In this document: one piece after another, positions 8,421-14,471 of the stretch | Layout of the letters: every line of letters begins with the position of its first letter | Numbering within the stretch: position 1 is the first letter of the stretch | Program-made: the position numbers and the translations under genes | NCBI GenBank assembly: GCA_016794445.1 | Contig: JAEUKC010000241.1 | Coordinates: 1 to 16,897 of the forward strand | Length of the DNA: 16,897 nucleotides | Source: JADJMO01 sp016794445 | GTDB taxonomy: Bacteria > Myxococcota_A > Polyangia > Polyangiales > JADJMO01 | Reading direction: 5' to 3' | The notes under the pieces: generated by a model | Seen by the model: the letters and a program-made list of their open reading frames with translations, nothing else | Database searches by the model: none | Told to the model about the DNA's origin: nothing

Positions 8421-10874
8421 TCAGGGACGACGACGGCGGCGCGCGGCGAGCCCAAGGGCGGCGAGGGCGAGCGCGGCGAGGCCGAAGGTCGCGCGGACCG
8501 ACCGCGGCGCGAGGGCGCACCCCCCGTCGTCGGCGGCCGCGGCGCCGACGCAGGTGCCGGTGGCGGTGTCGCAGGCGGCGCCGGACGCGCACGCGTTGCT
8601 GTCGGTGCACTGGTCGAAGCAGTTGCCGGTCTTGGCGTTGCAGCGATACGGCGCGCAGTTCTTGGTGGGCTTGGAGCGATCCAACGGCTGCGAAGCGAGG
8701 CCGTCGGCCGTGCAGGTCGCGGTGGCGAGCACGCACGCGCCGGTCTTGGTGTCGCAGACGTTCGAGCCCGCGCAGTCGGCGTCGGCCGCGCACTTGGTCT
8801 TGCACACCGGCCCGCCGCACGCGTATGGCGCGCAGGAGGTGGCCGTCACCGCGGGGCAGGCCCCCTTGCCGTCGCAGCGCGCTTCCGGCTTGGCGGCCCC
8901 GTCGGCGCAGATCGCCGCCGCACAGAGCGTCGTCGTGTCGGCGAACGCGGCGCACGCCTTGCGATCGACGCCGTCGCAGTGCTTCGCCTGACAGGTCGAG
9001 CCGGCGCCGTCGCTGCACGTGGTCCGAGCCCCGTGCGGCGCGCCGACGACCGGGGTGCACGTGCCCTTGCTCGTCGGCAGATCGCAGGCCTCGCACTGAC
9101 CATCGCACGCGGCGTTGCAGCAGACGCCGTCGACGCAGAGGCCTGAGGCGCACTCCGTGAGGCCGTCGGTGCACCCCGTGCCGAGCGCGCCGAGCGTCAG
9201 CAGCTCCGCGCTCGCCAGGGCCGCGGTGGCGCTCCCGCCCGTGACCAGCAGATCCAGGGTCGAGAGCTGGGCGACCGCGGGCGCGGCGCGGTCGACCGCG
9301 AGGGTCGGGAAGGTGACGAACCGATTGGAGGTCGGCAGGTAGAGCTCGACGTTTGCCGCGCCGGGCCCGCCGACCACCAGCACGCGATCGAGCGGCAGCG
9401 GCACGGCGGTGTGGCTGTGGCGCTGGAGCGCCATGGGCGCCGAGGTGGCCTTCCACGCCTTGCTCGTCGGGTCCCAGAGCTCGGCCTGCGTGTAGGTCTG
9501 GAGGCTGCCGTACTTGTCCATCCCGCGCCCGCCGGTGACGAGCACGCGGTCGCCGGAGAGGAGCGCCTGGGCGTGCGCCGAGCGCGGGAGGCTCATCGCG
9601 CCGGTCGCGGACCAGGTGCCCGTCGCGACGTCGAACAGATCGGCGCTCGAGTGGTGGACGCCGCCGCCGCGTCGACCCCCGGTCACGAGCACCCTGCCGG
9701 CGAGCGCGGTGGCCGCGTGCTCCTGCCGGCCGATGGCCATGGTGCCGGCCGCGGTCCACTTGTTGGTGGCGACGTCGTAGATCTCGGCGGCCGAGGACTC
9801 GGTGCCCGGCCCGAAGTCGCTGCCACCGGTGACCAGCACCTTGTCGCCCGGGAGCAGCGTCGCCGTGTGGTGCGTGCGCACCTCGCTCATCGGGGCCACG
9901 GCGCTCCAGGTCTTGGTGCCCGCGTCGTAGATCTGTCCCGTCGAGAGCGCGGTCGAGCCGTTGCTGGTGCCGCCGAGCACGAGCACGCGACCCCCGGAGA
10001 GGAGCGTGGCGGTGTGCTGCGCGCGCTTGACGCTCAGCGGGGCCGTCGCCGTCCAGGTCTTGGTCTTGGGGTCGAACACCTCGGCGGTGGAGAGGTACGC
10101 GCCGCTCGCGTCGACGCCGCCCGCGACCAGGACGAGGTCGCCGGGCAGGGGAGTGGCGGTGTGCTGCGCGCGCGCGGTCGCCATCGGCGCCACCGTCGAC
10201 CACGCCGGGTCCACCACGATGGGGTAGGCGAGGCCGTCGGTGTCGAGCTCGGTCGCGAGGAACGTCTCGCCGCCGACCACGTCGATCCTCGCGTGCACCG
10301 CGCGGCGCACGCCCCGCGCGTCGACGGCGAACAGCGGCGCGCTCGCGAGGCGGACCTCGCCTGCGTGATCGACGACCTCGACGATGGGCTCGGACGCGCT
10401 CTCCTTCACGCGGACCGCCGCGACCTCGGGCCCGTGGGCGACGTGGTAGCGCGCCGTCTTCGGCGCCCGCGCCGTGCGCAGCACGCGGAGCTCCTCGGCC
10501 ACCTTCGCCTCGCCGACCCAGACCACGTCGGTGTCGAGCGCCGCGTCCTGGAACACGACGGCGCCCGCGACGACCGTAGCCGGGCACGCGTTCAGGTCGA
10601 CCGCCGCGAGGTCGACCCAGAAGCGCGGACGGCCCTCGATCGCGAGGTGGGCGGGCGCGTGCGCGTCCAGCGGCAACGTCGCGGTGAGCCCGCTCGAGTT
10701 CGTCGGTCGGTAACCAGCCGTCGTCTTCTCGAGCGCGAGGCCCGCGCCGACGTGACCGGCGAACGGGAGGGCCCGCTCGATCGTCGCGAGCACCCGCTCG
10801 GCATCGTCGGGCGGTGGCGTGGTCGTCCCGACGAAGCACAGGCTGAGGCACAAGAGCGGAAGAGCGGCGCGCAC
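8421..10874 (-). CDS. Kelch-repeat, Cys-rich MYXO-CTERM secreted protein
   Basis: The product has 817 residues from a GTG start, with a short signal peptide (MRAALPLLCLSLCFVG) that lacks a good lipobox, so signal peptidase I export is likely. The N-terminal beta region (25-223) ends in YPIVVDP, as in its paralogue. Seven kelch units follow, with Gly-Gly doublets at 252, 301, 350, 399, 448, 502 and 546: five are spaced exactly 49 residues apart, consistent with one seven-bladed propeller. A Cys-rich region (568-775) repeats the paralogue's DGVCC, GQCEACD and GAPHGART motifs. The C-terminus (784-817) is DGGC, hydrophobic helix, RRRRRP, a MYXO-CTERM-type anchor. Function is unknown; kelch propellers usually bind proteins or glycans. 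It is the first gene of the tandem pair and is divergent from the hydrolase gene. No clear ribosome-binding site precedes the GTG. Confidence 0.9.
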   Translation of the reverse strand: MRAALPLLCLSLCFVGTTTPPPDDAERVLATIERALPFAGHVGAGLALEKTTAGYRPTNSSGLTATLPLDAHAPAHLAIEGRPRFWVDLAAVDLNACPATVVAGAVVFQDAALDTDVVWVGEAKVAEELRVLRTARAPKTARYHVAHGPEVAAVRVKESASEPIVEVVDHAGEVRLASAPLFAVDARGVRRAVHARIDVVGGETFLATELDTDGLAYPIVVDPAWSTVAPMATARAQHTATPLPGDLVLVAGGVDASGAYLSTAEVFDPKTKTWTATAPLSVKRAQHTATLLSGGRVLVLGGTSNGSTALSTGQIYDAGTKTWSAVAPMSEVRTHHTATLLPGDKVLVTGGSDFGPGTESSAAEIYDVATNKWTAAGTMAIGRQEHAATALAGRVLVTGGRRGGGVHHSSADLFDVATGTWSATGAMSLPRSAHAQALLSGDRVLVTGGRGMDKYGSLQTYTQAELWDPTSKAWKATSAPMALQRHSHTAVPLPLDRVLVVGGPGAANVELYLPTSNRFVTFPTLAVDRAAPAVAQLSTLDLLVTGGSATAALASAELLTLGALGTGCTDGLTECASGLCVDGVCCNAACDGQCEACDLPTSKGTCTPVVGAPHGARTTCSDGAGSTCQAKHCDGVDRKACAAFADTTTLCAAAICADGAAKPEARCDGKGACPAVTATSCAPYACGGPVCKTKCAADADCAGSNVCDTKTGACVLATATCTADGLASQPLDRSKPTKNCAPYRCNAKTGNCFDQCTDSNACASGAACDTATGTCVGAAAADDGGCALAPRSVRATFGLAALALAALGLAARRRRRP

Positions 10875-10990
10875 GAAGGGAAAATACGCGATCTACGGGC
10901 AGGACGGAACGAGCATGGCTTGCGATCAAGCAATCACCCGCAAAAGCTCAGGCGTGCGCCCGAGGAACGATGCGACGGTGACGGACCGAA

Positions 10991-11020
10991 ACTTTCGCAT
11001 TCGTAACATTGGTGTAGAGA
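10991..11020 (+). promoter_or_regulatory. Possible promoter of the hydrolase gene
   Basis: This is an AT-richer island in very GC-rich DNA between the divergent kelch and hydrolase genes. It contains TTTCGC followed after a typical gap by TGTAGAG, 30-60 bp upstream of the hydrolase start. Match to a sigma-70 consensus is poor, so this is a position-based suggestion. Confidence 0.25.
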
Positions 11021-11023
11021 AAA

Positions 11024-11046
11024 CCTGCCCTCTGGGGGGCAGGAGG
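11024..11046 (+). promoter_or_regulatory. Leader hairpin overlapping a strong Shine-Dalgarno
   Basis: CCTGCCC (11024-11030) can pair with GGGCAGG (11037-11043), a 7-bp stem with a 6-base loop. AGGAGG (11041-11046) is a near-perfect ribosome-binding site five bases before the ATG at 11052, and its first three bases lie in the stem. The hairpin could partly hide the site. Any regulatory role is inference. Confidence 0.45.
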
Positions 11047-11051
11047 CGCGC

Positions 11052-12102
11052 ATGGACAGCAAGTCGACCATCCTGGCGATCACCGTGACGTGGCTCGGCG
11101 CGTGTGGCGGGAGCACGACGCCGACGGACGTGGCCGACACGGGCGCGGACCTCGGCACCACGGACACGAGCGACGCACCGTCGTCGTCGGAGATCACCTG
11201 CGACGGCAGCAAGCTGCTCGCGGTGCCCACGGACACGTCGCAGCGTGGCCCGTGGCCCGTCGGGGCGAAGACGGTCACGCTCGCTGGCCTCGTGACGGAG
11301 GTCTGGTACCCCGCGGTCGTCGGCAGCGACGCCGGCAAGACGAAGCTGCAGTACGACATCCGCAAGCACCTGCCGCCCGCCGACGCCGCGAAGATCCCCG
11401 ACGCCGACAACCCGCTGCAGGCGTGCGACTGCTACGCCGACCTGCCGATGGACACGGCCCACGGGCCGTACCCGCTCGTGCTCTTCATCCACGGCACGGC
11501 GGCGTTCCGCACGCAGAGCGCCTCGCAGGCGACGCACTGGGCGAGTCGCGGGTTCGTGGTCGTCGCGGCCGATCACCCCGGCATCGGCCTGCAGGACATC
11601 CTCGCCGGCCAGCGCCGGCGGCGGCGCGCTGTCGGGGCTCGGCGGGCGCGCGAAGGTGTTGATCCCGCTGGCCGCGCGCGGCGTGACCGCGGGCTCGACG
11701 CTGGTGTCGACCCTCATCCTCGGTGGACAGGACGACGGCGTCGCGCGCTACAGCGGCCAGCAGGGCGGCTTCGACAGCTCGCCGAAGAAGAAGCGCCTGG
11801 TCGGCCTCGCGAACGCGGGGCACCTCGCGTTCAGCGATCTCTGCGCGATCCAGAAGGGTGGCAAGGGCATCCTGCAGATCGCGGTGGACAACGGCATCAC
11901 CGTGAACCCGCTCATCTCGACGCTGTCGCAGGACGGCTGCAAGCCGGGCCAGCTCGCGCCGGAGAAGGGCTGGAAGGTGATCGACGCGGCCACGTCGGCG
12001 GTGCTCGAGGAGACGCTCTCGTGCTCCACGACGGCGGCGGCGCAGCTGACGGCGCTGAAGGCCACCTACGCGGACGTGGGCGAGTACAAAGAGGAGCTCT
12101 GA
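11052..12102 (+). pseudogene. Broken secreted alpha/beta-hydrolase (dienelactone hydrolase/cutinase-like)
   Basis: The first part reads in one frame from ATG 11052: lipoprotein signal with LGAC (Cys18), Asp/Thr linker, then EVWYPAVVG, LVLFIHGTAAF (oxyanion region, 143-152) and HWASRGFVVVAADHPG. The second part reads in another frame to TGA 12102: SAGGGALSG, VLIPLAARG, LILGGQDDG (likely catalytic Asp) and ANAGHLAF (likely catalytic His). The switch falls near 11605-11615, where GGCCAGCGCCGGC looks like a damaged GHSAGG nucleophile elbow. Only about a dozen residues separate DHPG from this elbow, while relatives have roughly 50 or more, so an internal out-of-frame deletion is more likely than a simple 2-base loss. 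Unless this is a sequencing error, the product lacks the Ser-Asp-His triad in one chain. AGGAGG upstream supports the start. Confidence 0.75.
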
Positions 12103-12459
12103 TCAGCCGTCGGCGGTCGCGTCCGTCGCGTCCGCATCGGTGAGTGTGTCGCTCGCGCCATCCACGCGACCATCGCTGGCGTCGGCGTCGCCGCCCGCAT
12201 CGACGTCCGGATCTCCGCAGCGCGGCGGCGCGCCGTACTCCGCGACCACGCCACCCTGGTCGCGGACGCATCTGTCGTCGGCGGTCGTGCTGCAGGCCGC
12301 GAGCGTCGCGCCGATCGCGAGCGCGCCGGCGACGCGCCGCACCTGGAGCCCGCGCGGTACGGGCACGACGGCGAGGTCACGCTCCCCGCAGAACGGGCAG
12401 GTGGCCGAGGGCCGCTTCACGTGGCGGCGACAGCGAGGGCAGGGGGCGAGCATGTTCAC
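12103..12459 (-). CDS. Zinc-ribbon protein with membrane anchor and Asp/Ala-rich tail
   Basis: The product has 118 residues. A zinc ribbon is formed by C7-P-R-C10 and C21-P-F-C24. A hydrophobic segment (43-55, VAGALAIGATLAA) follows, ending in LAAC (Cys56), then a short region with CVRDQGGVVAEYGAPP, and an acidic Asp/Ala tail (82-118). This ribbon-plus-helix-plus-acidic-tail form is seen in Myxococcota; function is unknown. LAAC would be a lipobox, but a zinc ribbon before it is unlike a signal peptide. An internal GTG (codon 32) would instead give an ordinary lipoprotein. The ATG overlaps the upstream gene's TGA (ATGA), supporting the long form. The stop abuts the stop of the hydrolase gene in TGATCA. 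Confidence 0.75.
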   Translation of the reverse strand: MNMLAPCPRCRRHVKRPSATCPFCGERDLAVVPVPRGLQVRRVAGALAIGATLAACSTTADDRCVRDQGGVVAEYGAPPRCGDPDVDAGGDADASDGRVDGASDTLTDADATDATADG

Positions 12460-12746
12460 GGTCGCTCGCTCACGCGATGGACGCCGCGCACGAGCGGGGT
12501 GTTGGGCACGGCCTCGGTGTACACGTTGACAGTGTGGACCGGCTCTCCGACGTGCTCGCGGAGATCGTGCTCCACCTGGATCACGCGCAGCGCCTCCTCA
12601 CCGCTGAACGCGGGCTCGGGCCACGCGGCACGGCTCAAGACATCGCCGCGCGCGATCGCGCCGAACGGTGTGTCGCTCTGGAAGGTGATGCACATGTCCT
12701 CGTCGCTGCCGGGTTCGAAGACGTTGAGGCGATACGGCTTGGCCAT
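12456..12746 (-). CDS. Hypothetical 96-residue protein coupled to the zinc-ribbon gene
   Basis: The product is a soluble 96-residue protein starting MAKPYRLNVFEPG; no signal peptide, helix or known domain is visible. The ATG at 12746 is preferred over an upstream ATG at 12815, because the extra residues are Arg/Pro/Ala-rich and that start would lie inside the 18-bp palindrome region. The 3' end overlaps the zinc-ribbon gene by four bases (ATGA), so the two are co-translated. No clear ribosome-binding site is seen. Function is unknown. Confidence 0.65.
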   Translation of the reverse strand: MAKPYRLNVFEPGSDEDMCITFQSDTPFGAIARGDVLSRAAWPEPAFSGEEALRVIQVEHDLREHVGEPVHTVNVYTEAVPNTPLVRGVHRVSERP

Positions 12747-12818
12747 GGACGGCAGAGTGATCGCGCGAGGAGCCTTGTTCAAGCGCGGAACCGCTCGCGC
12801 CGCGCTCGGATTCACATG

Positions 12819-12836
12819 GTTTGCGCGCGCGCAAAC
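12819..12836. promoter_or_regulatory. Perfect 18-bp palindrome, possible operator
   Basis: GTTTGCGCGCGCGCAAAC is a perfect palindrome of 18 bases, ending 73 bp upstream of the 96-residue protein's start and downstream of ssrA. The position suits a dimeric repressor or activator site for the 12103-12746 gene pair. No regulator in the window is an obvious partner. Confidence 0.4.
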
Positions 12837-12884
12837 GCGAAGGTTGCTCCAGCGCGTGCCCGGAGTTGGCTGGTCGCACGGTTC

Positions 12885-12925
12885 GGTGCTTCAGCACCCA
12901 AAGATGGTGGAGGCTGCGGGAGTCG
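12885..12925 (-). repeat. Degenerate second copy of tmRNA 3' tail
   Basis: This 41-bp stretch matches 12975-13015 at 39 of 41 positions, exactly 90 bp away and in the same orientation. It covers the last 21 bases of ssrA (part of the T loop through CCA) plus 20 bases downstream with the GGTGC-TTCA-GCACC hairpin. Similarity stops inside the T loop. It may be a relic of integration at the tmRNA 3' end, or a local duplication. Confidence 0.85.
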
Positions 12926-12927
12926 CT

Positions 12928-12953
12928 CACGGACGGACGCAAGTCCGTCCGTG
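12928..12953. other. Strong 11-bp hairpin with GCAA tetraloop
   Basis: CACGGACGGAC (12928-12938) pairs perfectly with GTCCGTCCGTG (12943-12953) around a 4-base loop. Read on the plus strand the loop is GCAA, a GNRA tetraloop. It lies between the two tmRNA-tail copies. No T-run follows on either strand, so it is not a standard intrinsic terminator, though it could protect or end an RNA. Confidence 0.7.
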
Positions 12954-12974
12954 CAGACGAGCGCCGGAAGGTAT

Positions 12975-12989
12975 GGTGCTTCAGCACCC
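12975..12989 (-). terminator. Small hairpin just downstream of ssrA
   Basis: GGTGC-TTCA-GCACC begins six bases after the tmRNA CCA end, and a run of five T lies between the CCA and the stem on the tmRNA strand. It may form the 3' boundary for processing or termination, but there is no T-run after the stem. An identical hairpin is at 12885-12898. Confidence 0.4.
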
Positions 12990-12994
12990 AAAAA

Positions 12995-13348
12995 TGGTGG
13001 AGGCGGCGGGAGTCGAACCCGCGTCCGAAAGCGCTTCACTCCGGCCTCTACGTGCGTAGTCGATGTGTTGATTCGGCGAGCGGGACGGCCATCGACAACC
13101 TTCCCGACCACCTACTCCGCACTGCATCTCGCCGCACCCCGCGCGGTGAGGGGATTGGCCAGGCGATTCGGTCACGCCCTCGGGGAAGCATCGCCGGGCT
13201 TCACCCTCGGACGGCGTTACGGTTTCTTAGGCCGCGAGCGCGTATGCGTTGTCGTTCGCATTTGTACGTCCTGCAGGTTTCGTGAGGATGCAGGACCTCA
13301 TGCACGCCACCAAGAGCTAGACACCCCCGTCGAAACCGGAGCGCCCCC
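12995..13348 (-). ncRNA. ssrA: Transfer-messenger RNA (tmRNA)
   Basis: This is one-piece tmRNA of about 354 bases, which with SmpB rescues stalled ribosomes and tags the unfinished peptide for proteolysis. The 5' end GGGGGCG (13348-13342) pairs over seven bases with CGCCTCC (13005-12999), followed by A and encoded CCA (12997-12995). The signature GGTTTCGACGGGGG follows the 5' stem. A perfect 5-bp T stem (13018-13022 with 13006-13010) encloses TTCGACT. The tag frame lies at 13227-13259. The gene lies between the small-protein pair and the nuclease-like gene. A minus-strand TTGTCC near 13392-13397 could be a -35 element, but no good -10 is seen. Confidence 0.96.
13227..13259 (-). other. tmRNA tag-peptide reading frame
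   Basis: From the resume codon GCG the frame encodes ANDNAYALAA and ends in TAA. The ALAA end is the usual degradation signal read by ClpXP-type proteases. With the alanine carried by tmRNA itself the full tag would be A-ANDNAYALAA. Confidence 0.9.
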
Positions 13349-13535
13349 TCACTGAGGGACCTTCCGACGGAACCCCGTCGGTCGAGACGGGGACAACGTA
13401 GCGACTCGCGCGCATCTTTCAACCGCTGCCGCCGGCGGCCGCCGGCGGTCGCCGCCACGAGCGAGGCTGGAGTCGTCGTTCTGCGCCGGTTTTCGCGTCT
13501 CGAAAAGCCGGCACGCGGACTGCTCTCGGCGGTCC
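13349..13535. other. Intergenic region with several inverted repeats between ssrA and the nuclease-like gene
   Basis: Three structures are visible. CCGACGG-AACC-CCGTCGG (13364-13381) is a 7-bp hairpin just upstream of the tmRNA 5' end. The 10-bp palindrome CCGCCGGCGG occurs twice in tandem (13429-13448). CCGGTTTTCG (13486-13495) pairs with CGAAAAGCCGG (13501-13511) with one bulged G, 25 bp before the GTG of the nuclease-like gene. The region must hold both divergent promoters, but neither is clear. Confidence 0.5.
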
Positions 13536-14471
13536 GTGGCGAAGACGGACCTCGCACTGCAGGCCTACGCGCGCGACGCGCCGGACGAGATCGTCTCGTT
13601 GCTCCGCCGGCACGTTCGGCTCGACCTGCCCGATCACCATGTGGAGCCACTGGACTTCCTCGACGCCCACCTGGTCTCGCCGGCACTCGTCGCCGACTGG
13701 GTCGTCCGCGTCGCCGAGGAGATCCTGCACGTCGAGTGGCAGGGATACCGGGACGCGCAGTTCCTCGATCGCCTGTTCCGCTACCACCTGCTCCTCGCCG
13801 TGCGGCATCCGACGCGGCGAGTGCGCACCGTCGCCCTCTGGCTGCGGCGGCCCTCGGCCACCGAGCGCAAGTCCATCGTCCGCCGCAGCGAGATCGTGAT
13901 CCGCGTCCACCACGTGGTCGTGGCCGAGCTCTCGGCCCGTGCGCTGCTCGCAAGCGGCCACGCCGTGTTCGCCGCCGGTGCTGCGCTGGACGGCCTCGAA
14001 GAGGAGCGCCTCTGCGACGAGGTCGTTCGTCAGCTCGTGGGCGAAGGCCGGCCGGACAGTCGCCTGGCCGTCGCGATGGTCGTCGCCATGACCGCTGGGA
14101 GGTACACTGCCATGAGAGACGCCATGCAACGCGCCCACGTCGAACCCGTGATCTACCTGGACCTCCTCGAAGCCGGTGTCGACGAGGGGCACCGGCGCGG
14201 CCTCGCCGAAGGCGAAGCCAAGGGCAGAGTCGAGGGCAGAGTCGAGGGCAGAGTCGAGGGCAGAGCCGAGGGATTGGCCGAGGGCGAACTCCACGCCACC
14301 CGGCGGATTCTCGCCAACCTCTTGCGGGTGCGGGGCTTCGCGCCGAACGCGGAGCTCGAGCGGCGGATCGACGAGGCCCCGCTCGACCAGCTGCACCGCT
14401 GGATCGAGCGCGTCCCCGCGGCGCTCCTCCCCGCCGACGTGTTCGAGGGGCCTACCAGCCCTTCTCCTTGA
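13536..14471 (+). CDS. Rpn-like PD-(D/E)XK nuclease/putative transposase family protein
   Basis: The product has 311 residues from GTG. The N-terminal part resembles the Rpn (recombination-promoting nuclease, PDDEXK) and DUF4351-type proteins: D54 in ADWVVRVAEE, then LHVEWQ with E67 and Q69 (the D...E-x-Q form of the fold), and a helix with FRYHLLLAVRHP. The middle is helical. Residues 222-250 are a run of Gly-x-x-Glu units (GRVEGRVEGRVEGRAE), as often seen before the DUF4351-like end (RILANLLRVRGFAP through DQLHRWIERV, 257-292). Known family members nick DNA and raise RecA-independent recombination; cyanobacterial relatives are often annotated as transposases. No inverted terminal repeats or partner genes are visible. 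The 3' end overlaps the convergent DUF2505-like gene by 20 bp. Confidence 0.75.
   Translation: MAKTDLALQAYARDAPDEIVSLLRRHVRLDLPDHHVEPLDFLDAHLVSPALVADWVVRVAEEILHVEWQGYRDAQFLDRLFRYHLLLAVRHPTRRVRTVALWLRRPSATERKSIVRRSEIVIRVHHVVVAELSARALLASGHAVFAAGAALDGLEEERLCDEVVRQLVGEGRPDSRLAVAMVVAMTAGRYTAMRDAMQRAHVEPVIYLDLLEAGVDEGHRRGLAEGEAKGRVEGRVEGRVEGRAEGLAEGELHATRRILANLLRVRGFAPNAELERRIDEAPLDQLHRWIERVPAALLPADVFEGPTSPSP
14223..14270 (+). repeat. 12-bp tandem repeat in the nuclease-like gene
   Basis: Four head-to-tail copies of GGCAGAGTCGAG, the last with one change (GGCAGAGCCGAG), encode GRVE-GRVE-GRVE-GRAE; a looser unit GGATTGGCCGAG follows. The unit length is a multiple of three, so slippage changes protein length without breaking the frame. 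Confidence 0.9.

Noticed and set aside
7978..10929. Very long minus-strand open frame (983 codons) over the kelch genes
   Set aside because: It is a frame-shifted shadow of the kelch proteins, composed of Arg/Gly/Ala/His; the other frame has the signal peptide, kelch and Cys motifs.
12975..12989. Canonical intrinsic terminator for ssrA
   Set aside because: The stem is real, but the T-run lies before the stem on the tmRNA strand, not after it, so it is listed only as a possible boundary hairpin.
12819..13020. CRISPR array or tRNA cluster near the repeated tmRNA tail
   Set aside because: Only two copies exist, with 90-bp spacing and clear identity to the tmRNA end; no further repeats, cas genes or complete tRNA cloverleaf are visible.
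12421..13059. Plus-strand frame containing VEAAGVEPASESAS
   Set aside because: This is antisense translation of the tmRNA 3' end, a well-known false protein produced from RNA genes.
13536..14471. Complete insertion sequence
   Set aside because: No terminal inverted repeats or target-site duplications were found around the Rpn-like gene, and its end overlaps a conserved neighbour.
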